Shown: positions 45,461 through 56,862 of the stretch, one piece after another | Layout of the letters: each line of letters starts with the position of its first letter | Numbering within the stretch: the stretch's first letter is position 1 | Assembly (NCBI RefSeq): GCF_032854445.1 | Contig: NC_088295.1 | Coordinates: forward strand, 75,978,028 to 76,042,027 | DNA length: 64,000 nucleotides | From: Liolophura sinensis | Lineage: Eukaryota; Mollusca; Polyplacophora; Chitonida; Chitonidae | Reading direction: 5' to 3' | Notes under the pieces: model-generated | The model's input: only the letters and a program-made list of their open reading frames with translations | The model's database searches: none | What the model was told of the DNA's origin: nothing | Made by a program: the position numbers and the translations under genes

Positions 45461-45990
45461 CTGTAAAAAGAAAACTATAAGATTAGAAGGTAAGATATGA
45501 ATATAACCGATAGGATGCTTTTGCGTGTCCCCGCTACGGCGTATTTTTGTAAGAGAAACTATAAGATTAGAAGGTAAGATATGAACATAACCGATAGGAC
45601 GCTTTTGCGTGTCCCTGCTACGTCGTATTCCTGTAAAAAGAAAACTATAAGATTAGAAGGTAAGATATGAACATAACCGATAGGACACTTTTGCGTGTCC
45701 CCGCTACGGCGTATTTTTGTAAGAGAAACTATAAGATTAGAAGGTAAGATATGAACATAACCGATAGGACGCTTTTGCGTGTCTCCGCTACGGCGTATTC
45801 TTGTAAAGAGAAAACTATAAGATTAGAAGGTAAGATATGAACATAACCTATAGGACGCTTTTGCGTGTCCCCGCTACGGCGTATTTTTGTAAAGAGAAAA
45901 CTTTTAGATTAGAAGGTAAGATATGAGCGTAACCGGTAGGACGCTTCTGCGTGTCCCGTATACGTCGTAAGGGTAAAACTAAGATCAGAT
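45431..45990 (-). repeat. Tandem array of a 3' splice-site region, about 7 units of 84-86 bp
   Basis: GCTTTTGCGTGTCC (or close) starts at 45431, 45517, 45601, 45687, 45771, 45857 and 45943. On the - strand each unit holds a CTTACCTTCTAATCTTATAG stretch, a pyrimidine tract with TTACA(G/A), and then the first ~30 bases of the exon at 45460. The unit nearest the exon, and one other (acceptor at about 45631), keep AG at the junction; most of the others have TTACAA. Confidence 0.85.
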
Positions 45991-46590
45991 GGTAAGATTA
46001 TAAATGCATCCATTAACATGCTTTTTCGAGTTCGGGTTATGTCGGGCTCATATACAGAGAAAAGTAAGGTCAACGGCAAAGACGTTAATATAGCCGTCAC
46101 GTTAATGTGATTCACGTTAATGAGCCCTAAAACAATGGACACTTCCCTTTTTAGTACAGTTATCACAGCGTATACGCAGTGAATGAAGCCATTATTTATA
46201 TTCTAACACATCACCCGTTCACAGATATTTTACACTAATTTTCAGTTTTTACTCCCTTTCAATTTTCAAACTGATACCTATTCACCTCTTTATTTTGATA
46301 ACACTTCTCTTGCGTTGATCACTCCATGGAAGAGTCCACTTTAAAGAACAACAGGGACCTACTGTCGAGAACCAATAAAAACACCGCATTTCGCACGTGA
46401 TATGTCCACGTTGGTTGTTGGGTGAGTTTCCCAAAGTAAGTCTTCGCGCGAAGGCTTCGAGAGTGTTGAGGTGTGGAAATTAAACTAAGGCAGGTAGGCA
46501 GACGGCAATCATGAACGGGATATAATTTAGCTAAAAAGGTGACAAGCGCTAAGAAGCTATGGCAGTCAGCAGAAGTGAATGCACTCGGTA
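45991..46590. other. No gene recognised
   Basis: Unassigned sequence between the splice-site array and a SINE. Confidence 0.35.
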
Positions 46591-46915
46591 ATCTGTCGGG
46601 GGTTTAACGTCATATGTCGACGAAGGAATCTTTAGAGTGCATGTAATGTGCCTCCTTGTTGTAGGACGGATTTCCACCCCTCTTTGATCTAGTACTGCTT
46701 CACTGAGACGCCTTACCGAAGACAAGTAAGCTGTCCGGCACATTATACTGATAAGGGTGAACCAGTCGTTAAACTATCCCTTTCATGCTGAACACCAAGC
46801 GGGGAAGTTAAATCTTGCTCTTTGAAGGAGGTTTTAGGTGTGACTAGACCCAGGACTGACCCTGGATCTACCGCCTCTGAACCGGACGCTCTACCAACTG
46901 TGGTAGTGGGGCCGG
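46591..46915 (-). mobile_element. SINE family B, nearly full length
   Basis: Follows the copy at 9116 from the GGTTTAACGTC tail through GTGCATGTAATGTGCCTCC and AGTACTGCTTCACTGAGACG to the tRNA-like head (CGGACGCTCTACCAACTG on +). No target duplication is certain. Confidence 0.85.
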
Positions 46916-47634
46916 TCTAAGAACATGCTTGGCTATTTCCGACACTTGTCACCAGACATTCGAGCGCCTGTGTCATACAAACATCGGAAAACGGGTTTTT
47001 ATGTGGGCTCTGGAAAAGACTTTTTTATTTGCCACATAAAATGATAAAGACTGGACGTTTTGGACTGGACATGATCGTCAAAATTTTGATGGAAAATTAA
47101 AATAAATAAATTAACATTTGTACGTAGACTTTTGCTGTTGTTTTTCGTTGTTTATACTTCGTAGTTGCTAAGTTTACCTAGATCTGTCAGCAAGTTTAAG
47201 TAATCCGCCCTCAAGTTAAACCTGTTGACCCACATAAAGATTGCATGGCTTCATGTTGAACTGTGTGCGGTACCAACCTAACAACCCTGTTGAACGCTAT
47301 GACGTCACTCTTCGACAACAGTGTTGGGTCGCGTGAGAAAAATTCACTGCATATACGGTCCGATATACGCTGTCGACGTCCCCATTCTATATATATGCAA
47401 AAGAGCTTGGTAAGTCATGAATATAGCCCTAAAGGCCTGTGGGTCGTCAATAGTCGTAAGAACTATTGGTTTCGACCGGAAGTTCCATAAACCTGGTCGT
47501 TCTGTACATTTACACAACATCGACTAAAACCTAAATATTCCATGCGCTTTACGGCGACTTTCTGGAAATGTATATGTAAGCCCATTGTACCAAAACTTTC
47601 TGCTGCATGAGAGCTGTATCTAATTTCAGAAATA
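46916..47634. other. No gene recognised
   Basis: Unassigned; a TGACGTCA word at 47300-47307. Confidence 0.35.
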
Positions 47635-48351
47635 CTAGATTAACCTGACCTCAGTATAAAGACGCACAATGAAGTCCGGCAGGAAAGGATACTCCGTGCT
47701 GTATTTCTCGTTAGGCCAAAGTGTAATTGGTTTGATCTTTTGTGTGTCGTCACCGTCATCGGCAGGAAGATGATCAACGGAATCAACAGGCAAATTGTCC
47801 ACGGTGTCGTTTGGCAAACTATCAACATCTTCGGCAGGGCGGGTGTCCGTGTTATCGCCCGGTCGGCTATCGGAATTGTCAACAGGAAGCTTGTCAATGG
47901 ATTCATCAGGCATATTTTCATCGGGACGATCATTTACGGGATCACTAGAGTGGCTCTCAATGATTTCTCCAGGGCGATTATCACCCGATTCTTCAGAAGT
48001 GTCATTGGCAGAGTCAGTGGGACGATTGTCAACAGATTCAGCAGGAAGATTGTCAACAGATTCAGCAGGAAGACTGTCAACAGATTCAACAGGCAGGGTC
48101 TCAACAGCTTCCCCAGCGACAGGGCTGGTGTGGTCTATGGTAATTTCAGTCGGTAAAAGTTCCACAGTTTCAACCGGGAGCATTCTGCTCCTGTTTTCAG
48201 TTTCTGGTGGTTTAACATCGTCACGTTTATCGGGTGTTGATCTCCTGTCTTGACGTTCCTCTGTCCCGTAATTCTCTACCCCGTTAGAGTTCGGATCAGG
48301 GGACAAACCTCCTTCAGTAATAAACGTTAAACCCTCTTCAACTTGAGACAT
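47635..48351 (-). CDS. Acidic repetitive protein or first exon of the neighbouring C17orf98-type gene
   Basis: The frame opens with ATG at 48351 (MSQVEEGLTFITEGG) and runs 238 codons. Residues about 65-205 are a drifting 8-10-residue repeat of the type ESVDNLPA / DSVDHLPAD, rich in Asp, Ser, Pro and Asn and surely disordered. Residues about 208-234 (KPITLWPNEKYSTEYPFLPD) are a more ordinary, conserved-looking end. A donor GAG|GTCAGG at 47650 would end the exon in phase 0, which fits the phase-0 acceptor at 45460. Alternatively it ends four codons later at the stop. The repeat makes the other strand open too, but only this strand has the splice signal and the orientation of the cluster. No family is recognised for the repetitive part. 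Confidence 0.6.
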   Translation of the reverse strand: MSQVEEGLTFITEGGLSPDPNSNGVENYGTEERQDRRSTPDKRDDVKPPETENRSRMLPVETVELLPTEITIDHTSPVAGEAVETLPVESVDSLPAESVDNLPAESVDNRPTDSANDTSEESGDNRPGEIIESHSSDPVNDRPDENMPDESIDKLPVDNSDSRPGDNTDTRPAEDVDSLPNDTVDNLPVDSVDHLPADDGDDTQKIKPITLWPNEKYSTEYPFLPDFIVRLYTEVRLI

Positions 48352-49000
48352 GATTCAAAATTCTTGGCCTGAGATCAAACCGCGTGCTAACTTTACTGCT
48401 CCTGCACTTATTAGGTCTTGATGGGTTGACAGCTCTGAAAATTCCCTTAGAATATCATTTGCAAGAAGTTGAACTGACAGTCAAATAGGCCCTCAGGCTG
48501 TGCCTTGAACTAATCGCAAGCAACATATAATCTGCTACGATCAAGAGATCAAGCCACCCAGTGTCTATGTAAACATCAACAGGCCTTGGTTTTGATTTAC
48601 CTGTCTACTGTCAACCATAAATTATGACGGTCTGGCCTTTATTGCTTAGTACAGGAGATAAGCAATACTCATAAAACTTAAGTCAGTGTAGAATGCGATC
48701 TGCCCTCGTTGCCTAAATCAGTAATACAAGTGACTATTATATACATACAAAAATCACCTCAGAGGTTGTTATTATCAGTTATGGGTTAGGTAAAATCGAC
48801 AATTCTCACTGACCTTAATACAGGTGAGTGAAATTTTTATTTTCATTTGCAGCATACTACACTTTGTTTAGTAATATGCAATGGTTAAACACTCACCGTT
48901 TCCGTGAGTGCTGAAAACGATGAATTACTTGTATTCACGAGGAACTGCACCAAAGTGTGGAATATAATATGAAAGACTACAACTTAGGGAGTAAATCCAG
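48352..49000. other. Upstream region of the 48351 start; nothing recognised
   Basis: No clear X-box like that at 38757 was found here. Confidence 0.35.
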
Positions 49001-49256
49001 AGCAACGACGACAGTGTGCTAGTTGGGTCATACGAAAGCGGTGAAAATCCGACCTATTGTCTGTCTACTTGAGTTTGGGTTTTGTTCTGCGTTTAACACG
49101 TCATGTAATTGATTAAAAAGTAGCAACTTACACGCCGACATCACCAAGACTTAAACAGACTTAGGTAAAATAAAACTGCAGTGATATTAATTGCAATTTG
49201 TTAGACGTCACTGGTCTGGAAATACTGAAAATGCTGTGTTGTCATCACAACCAAAG
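49001..49256 (+). repeat. Dispersed repeat R1, copy 3
   Basis: Contains the CTAGTTGGGTCATACG-like block, AGTAGCAACTTACACGCCG and the TGCAGTGATATTAATTGC tail in the same order as copy 1, including the final GAAAATGCTGTGTTGTCA block. Confidence 0.7.
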
Positions 49257-49644
49257 CACACCGTACTACAGGCTTTCCTAGAAAATGGGATTTCAAACTA
49301 CGTACAAAGAACAAGCAATATCAAGGAATATATAATGTCTCCAGATTCATCGATCTTTTGATGCAAAATTTACAATTTTTTTGTAACATGCAAAACTTCG
49401 AAAATCAGCTCAAAGTTAAATAATCAATAACGTAGATATCCAGAATGAAATATTGTGTTCCAGACAACGGTGAATTGCTGAGACCATGCTGATAAGACAA
49501 CCATTGCAAGAAATACCTAATCGTTATTTACTCAGGTAATTGTGTACAAAGACAATTTTTCTTTGAATGAACTGGCATACGTACGACAGTTCGTATGCTA
49601 ACATAAGTCAGATACATATAGTTCTAACAGTATAAATGACCAAC
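49257..49644. other. No gene recognised
   Basis: AT-rich stretch next to the exon below. Confidence 0.35.
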
Positions 49645-49930
49645 CTTTGACGCTCTTGCCATCGTGTCTTGAACCAAAGGAGATTTGAAATAGGCCCTAG
49701 CGTACTTGTCTCGTTCAGCGTAATATTCGGGTATTATCGGTATTTTCCGTGGTCTGGTGTATATGGCTGTCTTGACGGCATCATTGACAAATCCTGTCTC
49801 CATGTCTTTGAGAGCAGTGCTGGTTGGCAGTGGTTTTATTGTCATCTGGACAGTGTCTCTGTGCCACAGTGGACTTCCATACACAACATGGCTGTGGTAC
49901 ACGACTGAAGGGATATCCGACTGTTTACTG
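49645..49930 (-). CDS. Exon with a C17orf98-type N-terminal domain (third domain copy)
   Basis: Best acceptor TTTTCCTCCAG at 49931, donor AAAG|GTTGGT at 49645. It reads SKQSDIPSVVYHSHVVYG, then PLPTSTALKDMETGFVND, KIPIIPEYYAERDKYARAYF and VQDTMARASK, ending in phase 0 as the first exon of the 38521 gene does. With the acceptor named, the exon begins with the third base of a codon. An alternative acceptor AACAG at 49921 would give phase 0 and then fit the exon at 51432-51602. Its partner exons downstream were not found. It aligns with the exons at 45203 and 38240 in the METGF / IIP-Y-A-x-RD / ARAYF pattern. Confidence 0.7.
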
Positions 49931-51431
49931 CTGGAGGAAAATAAATAACCGGTAATGCTTTAAAGCACTAAATATTTAATGTATTATCTTTCACGTCGAT
50001 TCCACCGAAAATTTCCTTTAAAGTAACTCAGGTACGAATAGTTGGATTGACTTTGCACAATAGACAAATAAACACAAGAAAACAACTAAAAAGAAGGTTT
50101 AATACTCAGGACCCTCTCTACTGTGTCTTTCTTACGGTTCTTACAATAGTGTGCTTCCTGTATTGGCCAAAACCAGTACATCAATCGCAAGTACTGTCCA
50201 AAAACGAATGCCCTTGGTTACCAGCATTAGGACGTATTCGATACCATCATTAATAACTTATGAACCAGTTGCTGAAGTACAAACGTCCGTCAGTGTTTTG
50301 TTTCGTCAGATTTGCATGCTCATCTTTTTTAGATCATTCTTACCTTATTTTTCTCCCCCTGACCATTTTATCGTATTTCCTTGATTAAGTCGGTCGATGA
50401 CAATTCAGATTTATAAATGGACACATAGTGTAAGGGTTATCATCTGTCAGTCATATGTATGGTATTCCTCATTGGTCAAAAGGAAGGTTACCAAGGGAGT
50501 CCCGCGTTGTGTTAAATTCAGAGCAAGTTGACAGGCATGTTGTTCGCAGCATTACACGTGAGGAATCCAAGGGTATGCGTCGGCTGCCATAGCATACTAC
50601 GGAGTCATTCTAAGTAGTTTAGCTGTTCACAATGTTTATCTTTCTTTAACGATTCCATAACCATGTCCATTTCCTCGAAAACAAGCTCTCGGTGCATGGT
50701 AATTGACTTCACTACGATTGTATTAGCTCGTTTTAATATGATATACGCTCGCAACCTTATACCCCACTCTCTGCACCCTCCGGTGAATATCCATTTACAT
50801 AAACGGTTGCCATAATATGTAATGAACAATAACATAATGGCCAATTTTTTTATGACGGGAGCTTGTAATTTTACAGCTCTTCCCCGAATGCCCGTGAATT
50901 GTTTAACAATGAACTCACAGCGCGGCGACAGTGAACCTTATGAAGCACCATAAATCATGATTGTGTCAATCGATCACTTTTTATCACTTTATTGCACCTG
51001 GGGTGAGTGTCAGTTCTAAGGTTACTGGTTACCGTCAGAATACTCTCAGTTCACCTGCTGAGATTTAGTCTGATATATAACAAGTAGCTTATTCTCAACT
51101 CTTGAATAAACATGGTACCTAAGAGACGCTTAAATATAATTACGAAGCCTTATCTTTAAAACAGCAATTTAGCATGGATGGGCTTGACTCAGGTTGCTAC
51201 AATACTCTAGAGGCGCAATATTACCTGATCTTATGAAAACAGTAGCTCTTACCAACTCTGTTCGAAAATAACACGAGACAAAAATAATGGGCACTTTAAC
51301 GACATACTTTTGGTGGTTCTGGTGTACGCATCGTAATCATAATCTTTTGGTCACGAATTGTTCACGGACTGGGAGACCGAATGAACTAAAAAGACATTAG
51401 TCAAATTAAACGAGCAAGGTACGAGACTTAC
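49931..51431. other. No gene recognised
   Basis: Short frames only. The - strand frame at 50605-50844 ends in MHRELVFEEMDMVMESLKKD, which looks helical, but no splice borders support it. Confidence 0.35.
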
Positions 51432-51602
51432 CGTGAGGATAATGGAGGCAAACTCATGGGAATGGATCTGCCCGTGCGCGGTGTCCGGTCCGACCGCTCT
51501 GTTCGTCTCCGGGGAGAAGTCACGGATTGCGTCAGGGGCGGAAGTCTGTAATGCATTCATTATTTTTGCCACTTCAGCTTCATCTAGATAGTATTGTGTC
51601 AC
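51432..51602 (-). CDS. Internal exon of an unidentified gene, possibly EF-hand-like
   Basis: 57 codons between acceptor GCGTTAG and donor CTCACG|GTAAGT, phase 0 at both ends. It reads VTQYYLDEAEVAKIMNAL, then AVGPDTAHGQIHSHEFASII. The last part resembles the second half of an EF-hand loop followed by a helix (D-x-x-x-G-x-I-x-x-x-E-F), although the calcium ligands are incomplete. It may be an upstream exon of the gene holding 49645-49930, or belong elsewhere. I do not recognise the family. Confidence 0.55.
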
Positions 51603-51709
51603 CTAACGCAATCATACATAAAACTTGGTATCCAGTATATGACAACAATATCATATTTTCTTACAAATATGTGAAGTGTTACGATTATTTAAGACTCAAA
51701 ATAAACATT

Positions 51710-51963
51710 GTTCAGTTGGTTAGCGCGCTAGCGCAGCCTAATGACCCAGGAGCCGCTCACCAATGCGGTCGCTGTGAGTTCAAGTCCAGATCATGCTGGC
51801 TTCCTCTCCGGCTGTAAGTGGGAAGGTCTTTCAGCAACCTGCGAATGGTCGTGTGTTTCCACCGGGCTCTGCCCGGTTTCCTCCCACCATAATACTGGCC
51901 GCCGTCATATAAGTAAAATATTCTTGAGTACGGCGTAAAACACCAATCAAATAAAGGAATAAA
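51710..51963 (+). mobile_element. SINE family A, nearly full length
   Basis: Starts inside the A-box (GTTCAGTTGGTTAGCGCG), B-box GTTCAAGTCC, complete centre and tail. Perfect 14-bp flanks TCAAAATAAACATT at 51696-51709 and 51964-51977, so the missing first bases were lost at insertion. Confidence 0.95.
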
Positions 51964-51977
51964 TCAAAATAAACATT

Positions 51978-53302
51978 CTCTTTACACTGCAAAGCATCCA
52001 ATTTAATCTTCCATTCTAAACACACAGTTCTTAAAATATAATACTAAATGTGAAAGAATAACATAAATTGGCACATAAAGTGCTGTCTCGAGAAAAGAAT
52101 AATGGAGATCAAATAAATATTTGCTATTGCACCTGCAGAGTATCATGTTACAAAAACATTTTGTTTGAACTATACCTTCCTTTTCATAAGATAGCATAGT
52201 TGGAGGAATTTCTGATGTTAATTACCCTGACACAAATGTTTGACATTCCTGCTGACATACGTCGTCATGGGTGAGTGGACAGATTTGTTTCACTACTGAA
52301 CTGCAGCAATTAAGTCATGCCTGAATTTGTTTTCGAAATACTTAGATGGATAGAGAATTCATAAGCACCCTCTTTTATTACACCAACCTGGGGGTTTTAT
52401 GAACAGTTACAGTCAAAGCCCAGCTGAAATATTTTATGTTTATATTCGACCTGAAAATAATTATGCACCGGCAATTAATTTCAGATTTGTTTTTGATGTC
52501 ATGCTTTTGATATCAACCGTTTTCCAAGCATTATTGAAACGACTGCTTCTCTTACATGTTACCACTTTATTTGCTGTTTATATAATTCTTTCTTATGTAT
52601 TTCTTTGGGAACTGGTGTTTTGGGTCTTGCGCTTATCATGTTACGTATGACGTCAGTGGTTTACGCGTGGTATACGAATGTCGAATTGACGCTTAGATTT
52701 TATGAATTTCGAAAGAATATATTCGTGATTTGTCTTTAAACTTTATTGTCAATTTGTGTAACGAAACAATAGAGAATGCAAAATACTGAAACCTGAAGCA
52801 GCCGTAATTATTTTTCGCAAGCCATTACCAAATATTGTTTTCATTAATAACCATATCTATAAATATAAGAAAGACTACGGATTCTTGAATACGCGTAAGA
52901 ATTATAACTTGTTATGTTATTGACCCTTCTCCTTAAGTGGAACGTTTTACTGAGAAAAATTACAGGTTGCAAAAAACGACGTTGATCCAGTATGGCTTGC
53001 AATCTTGTATATGAAAGAGTTTTAGTATTTTCATGACTGTCGGAAAACAGACGTCTTTCAGAATCTAGTCATCAGGCATATTTATGCATATCTCACTGAT
53101 CGTGGGGACTTGGTTACAATAAGCGGTTACCATGTGCCTATAATCTAATGTTCGTTGTGGATCACTTATCTTCCACCAATAATATGGTGTGTATATCTTT
53201 AAGTCACATCTGGGAAAGTTCACTCTGGTTTCCTCCACTCATAAAACTGACCTCCATCATGTAAGTGAAAACGAGTCCGTCGCCAACCAACAATACAAAA
53301 AA
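51978..53302. other. No gene or repeat recognised
   Basis: AT-rich, nothing supported. Confidence 0.35.
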
Positions 53303-53515
53303 CATTTATTTATTTATTTGATTGGTGTTTTACGCCGTACTCCAGAATATTTCACTTATACGACAGCGGCCAGCATTATGGTGGGAGGAAACCGGGCAGA
53401 TCCCGGGCGAAACCCACGACCATCCGCAGGTTGCTGGCAGACCTTCCCACTTACGGCCGGAGTGGAAGCCAACATGAGCTGGACTTGACCTCACAGCGAC
53501 CGCATTGGCGAGAGC
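53303..53515 (-). mobile_element. SINE family A copy, head partly missing
   Basis: Tail, centre and the B-box side (GAGCTGGACTTGACCTCACA on +) are present and close to consensus; it stops at GCGAGAGCAC. Confidence 0.9.
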
Positions 53516-53529
53516 ACATTTTGTGCATA

Positions 53530-53700
53530 TTTGATTTATTTATCTTTTTGATTGACACGCCATTTTGGGCTTAAGAGTATTTCATGTATATGACAATGAA
53601 AGTGGAGGAAACTGGGTGGACAAAAGAGGAAACCACTACACCTTGCCAGACACCGCCCGAACCTTCGGCTATCAAGCAACAGTTGAGTATACATATAGGA
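53530..53700 (-). mobile_element. Diverged SINE next to the family A copy
   Basis: TTGATTGACACGCCATTTTG, GTGGAGGAAACTGGGTGGAC and CCTTGCCAGACACCGCCCGA suggest an old element with a GTGGAGGAAAC centre, probably related to family D. Confidence 0.5.
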
Positions 53701-53800
53701 AAAACATTCGCCTTTGATCAACTTCAGCATCTTCAAACGGATAAGTTTTGTTATATAGATATATGAACAAATCTACAGCCTGGATAGTAATATCAGTCAG

Positions 53801-53985
53801 CCATGATAGTGTGATATTTAACAAATGGTCATACATAACCGGTGAAATCCGACGTCTTTCCGATTGACATCGGCAAGGTTTTATTCTAACTGTTCATGCA
53901 AATGGTTGAGTGGTATCAACTTGTACGCTCTGTATACGACATGATACCGTATGTAACTCAGATTGCTGTCTCAGAAAGATTCAGT
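53801..53985 (+). repeat. Dispersed repeat R1, copy 4
   Basis: ATTTAACAAATGGTCATACA, GGTTTTATTCTAACTGTTC and GTATCAACTTGTACGC in the R1 order; the most diverged of the four long copies. Confidence 0.6.
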
Positions 53986-55409
53986 TCTGAATCCCGCATC
54001 CTGAGCTTGCTTCATTAATCAGCCCATGTCAGTACTGTTAGAATACCCAGCACACGGTATTCAGGCCACGTATTTTCCTACATACTTCGTTTTCGGCTTT
54101 AAATTGTCTTTCACTTTTGGAGGTTGTGTAAAACAGGGCCCATGGCTGTTCGAATCTTATTACCAAATAAATCAAACAAATCACAGAAAGCTTGTTATTT
54201 GTATCAGTTGTTCTTTTATAAAGAAGAAAAACAACAACAACGAAACAAGTACACATCTGACGGAAATCACTAGAAGAATGAGAAATGACAAATAAAATCA
54301 CATAAACAAAATGAATTCTAAGCAGCATGCAATGTTAAAGATTGAAGAATCTTACCTTAAATCTTCGGGTTTGTCCGCCATCTTGAAATTTTGGGGCTCT
54401 TTATTCTTTGTGTACTTTCACAAGACAGGAATCGAAATATCACCAAATAGTTATATATTTACAAATCATACTGGAAGAAAAAACGCCTGTGTATCTAGCT
54501 GTCACCTTGTTTTAGTCCATGTGCTAGTCTGATTACTATGACATTAGGACTGTTGGACTCACAACACTTTTGTTGGTTCCGCCAAGTTTGGGCAACGGCG
54601 TTGCCAAACAACATTAACCACTCATATCATATTTGAGTAAGGTTTTTCACAGTATCATTTCGTGTCCTTATCACAGTTTTGTAGCCTGTTTGTCGATGAC
54701 TAAATAAATTGCCCAAGTATTTTCTAGTAACTCTGAAATTCACAATGGGCAGAGACGTGAACAACTAAGGGTTTGTATGGGTACAGTTGGTCACAGCTAC
54801 CCCATAGACTAACACCCACTAGCCACAGTACCTACATATCCCTGCACGCCCCCGAAGAAACCACCCATATCCCTGTGGCCATGCAGGTCTGTTCATTCAA
54901 GTGTAAGCATGAGCGCGAAATTATAACTAATCCGATAAATTGGTATAATCCACTTATATCAAAGTTGTTTAGTTGTAAATCCACTACCATATATCGAGAA
55001 GCCCGTCGGTTTGATCAACACTGAGGTCTGTCGAACCACATACATCTACATATGCTTTATGACGTAAAGCACCTATTTTGGTTCTTCATGTGAGTACTTG
55101 TGTACAGGTAAAAAACCTGACCTACAGGTGCATATTGTTATTTACAACTTTCTTATGCAATCTTTCCCATTGTACCACAGCAGATATAAGACAAAAATAA
55201 GACAAACTTAACTATCACATAGATATGATCAATGTTTCTTTTAAAAACAGGTCTGACAAACATATTTAGAAAACACTGTACAGGCCTGATTTTGGCTATT
55301 ATTATTAAGTTTTTAAGAATTTTAATACAATTTAAGTCATGGCGACAGGAACGTGAAATTTGCAACCACGAAAGCATTTATATCAACAGCTAGAGGAAAA
55401 CCCTCAATG
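53986..55409. other. No gene recognised
   Basis: A small inverted repeat GGCAAC-GGC-GTTGCC lies at 54591-54605. Otherwise unassigned. Confidence 0.35.
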
Positions 55410-55475
55410 AGGTAAAGGGACAAGAGGCCGTATTTTACGGGTTTCGTGTGACCATTTGCCGACTATCACTGTCAA
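55410..55475 (-). repeat. Dispersed repeat R1, fragment
   Basis: On the - strand: GTGATAGTCGGCAAATGGTC, ACACGAAACCCGTAAAATACG, matching the first block of copy 1. Confidence 0.6.
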
Positions 55476-55839
55476 AGTAAGCACAAAGAAAGCGAATTTA
55501 CCCGTGACATCGTGGTGTTTATTTAATAGATTTAGAAAAAGTTAAATATTCGGAATGTCATTTTAGTAATCAGGGAAATGTTCATCTAGTCGGGTGCTCT
55601 AAAACATGCCTTTTCCCCCGATAAGATCTTGGCGAAGTTCATCAGTTATATTGTTGAACCTCCGCCGTCTGAACAAGCTGTTAGAAGCTAAACGACCCCG
55701 ATTAAACGATCTGCGGAGAAGCTCGATTAGTGAACAGCAGGGAACAGCCTGACCCGTTAACTATGTACTCTGACACAAAAGTGGCGGGCAACAGAGCAGA
55801 CATATTGTGTGGCCACGGTGACATACAGAGGACGTACTA

Positions 55840-56095
55840 GGCCAGTGGAGAGAATATTTGTCTACACGTCATGACCGAGAGTTATCCATTTTGAGGACAC
55901 CCCGTATACAGCGCAGTAACTGGATGGATCCTAAGGCGGATCCGAAAAAGAAAAATACAAGCGAATCCGCAGGAACGCAAGTCGTAAAGGAGGCACCATA
56001 AGATGGACTGGACAACTGTCAACGTCAAAACCGAAAGCTTTCCATTTTCCGGACATCGCATACAGCGGAGTAATCAAAAATACTGATCCGAACGA
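55840..56095. repeat. Two diverged direct copies of a ~90-bp word
   Basis: 55845-55940 and 56005-56090 share CCGAGAGTTATCCATTTTG / CCGAAAGCTTTCCATTTTC and GTATACAGCGCAGTAA / GCATACAGCGGAGTAA in the same order. Confidence 0.6.
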
Positions 56096-56862
56096 CCACT
56101 TAAGAGTTTTTTGTGAAATTTTATCATTGTTTTTCACAATGTTTAAATGTTTGCATCAAATCTATCATTTTAAGGCGTTTATGTGCTTTTGAAAGTGCAT
56201 TTCTATTTTTTAAATAGGCTACAACTCATGGTTTTGGACACAGCCTGAAGGTGAAAACTAAAATATTTCTTCTTTTTTTCCGCACCTCGGCGAAGACAAA
56301 AACAACATAAAATGTGTAATCTTTACTTACTAAACAGATGGGACAAAAGCTAGCTTGTAGCATTGTATATTGCATGTTATAAATGGAATCAAAAAGCACA
56401 TTCGTGAATGTTTTTAAACAGTATATCAAACGACTGGTTATATGTAGGCATCCATTTTAAAATTTGCATTCATCGATCCTAGCTTTATAATTCGAAATAA
56501 CAGAAAAAGACGATTTTATTAGCAACGCTAGCAAATTTAATTGGTTTTCAAAGGTGTCAAATACACCTATTTCGTGACTGAACTGAATCTCTCTTGTGAA
56601 TTAACAAACACCAGGTAAGCATTGCTGTCAATTTATTTATTTGAAGTTGAATTATATATATTAATAATGTGTATATTAATTGTAAATTTAATATTATGTT
56701 TAATGGCGTACAAACTTAAAGCCCTGACTAAAAATACTAAAAGAAACATCGGCCCTTTGAACACGGAGCAGAACTGAGACTTTGGTTGGGTATCAGGAGT
56801 TTTTGTTCGTATTTTCTCATTGTCACATTGTTTAATAACGATGGTACGGGAGAGCGCCTGGG

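Noticed and set aside
47740-48253. Frames of 138-152 codons on the + strand
   Set aside because: They are shadows of the repetitive - strand frame at 47635-48351, which has the better start, the conserved end and the splice donor.
54591-54605. RFX X-box at GGCAAC-GGC-GTTGCC
   Set aside because: The half sites are in the opposite order to an X-box, and no gene start is near.
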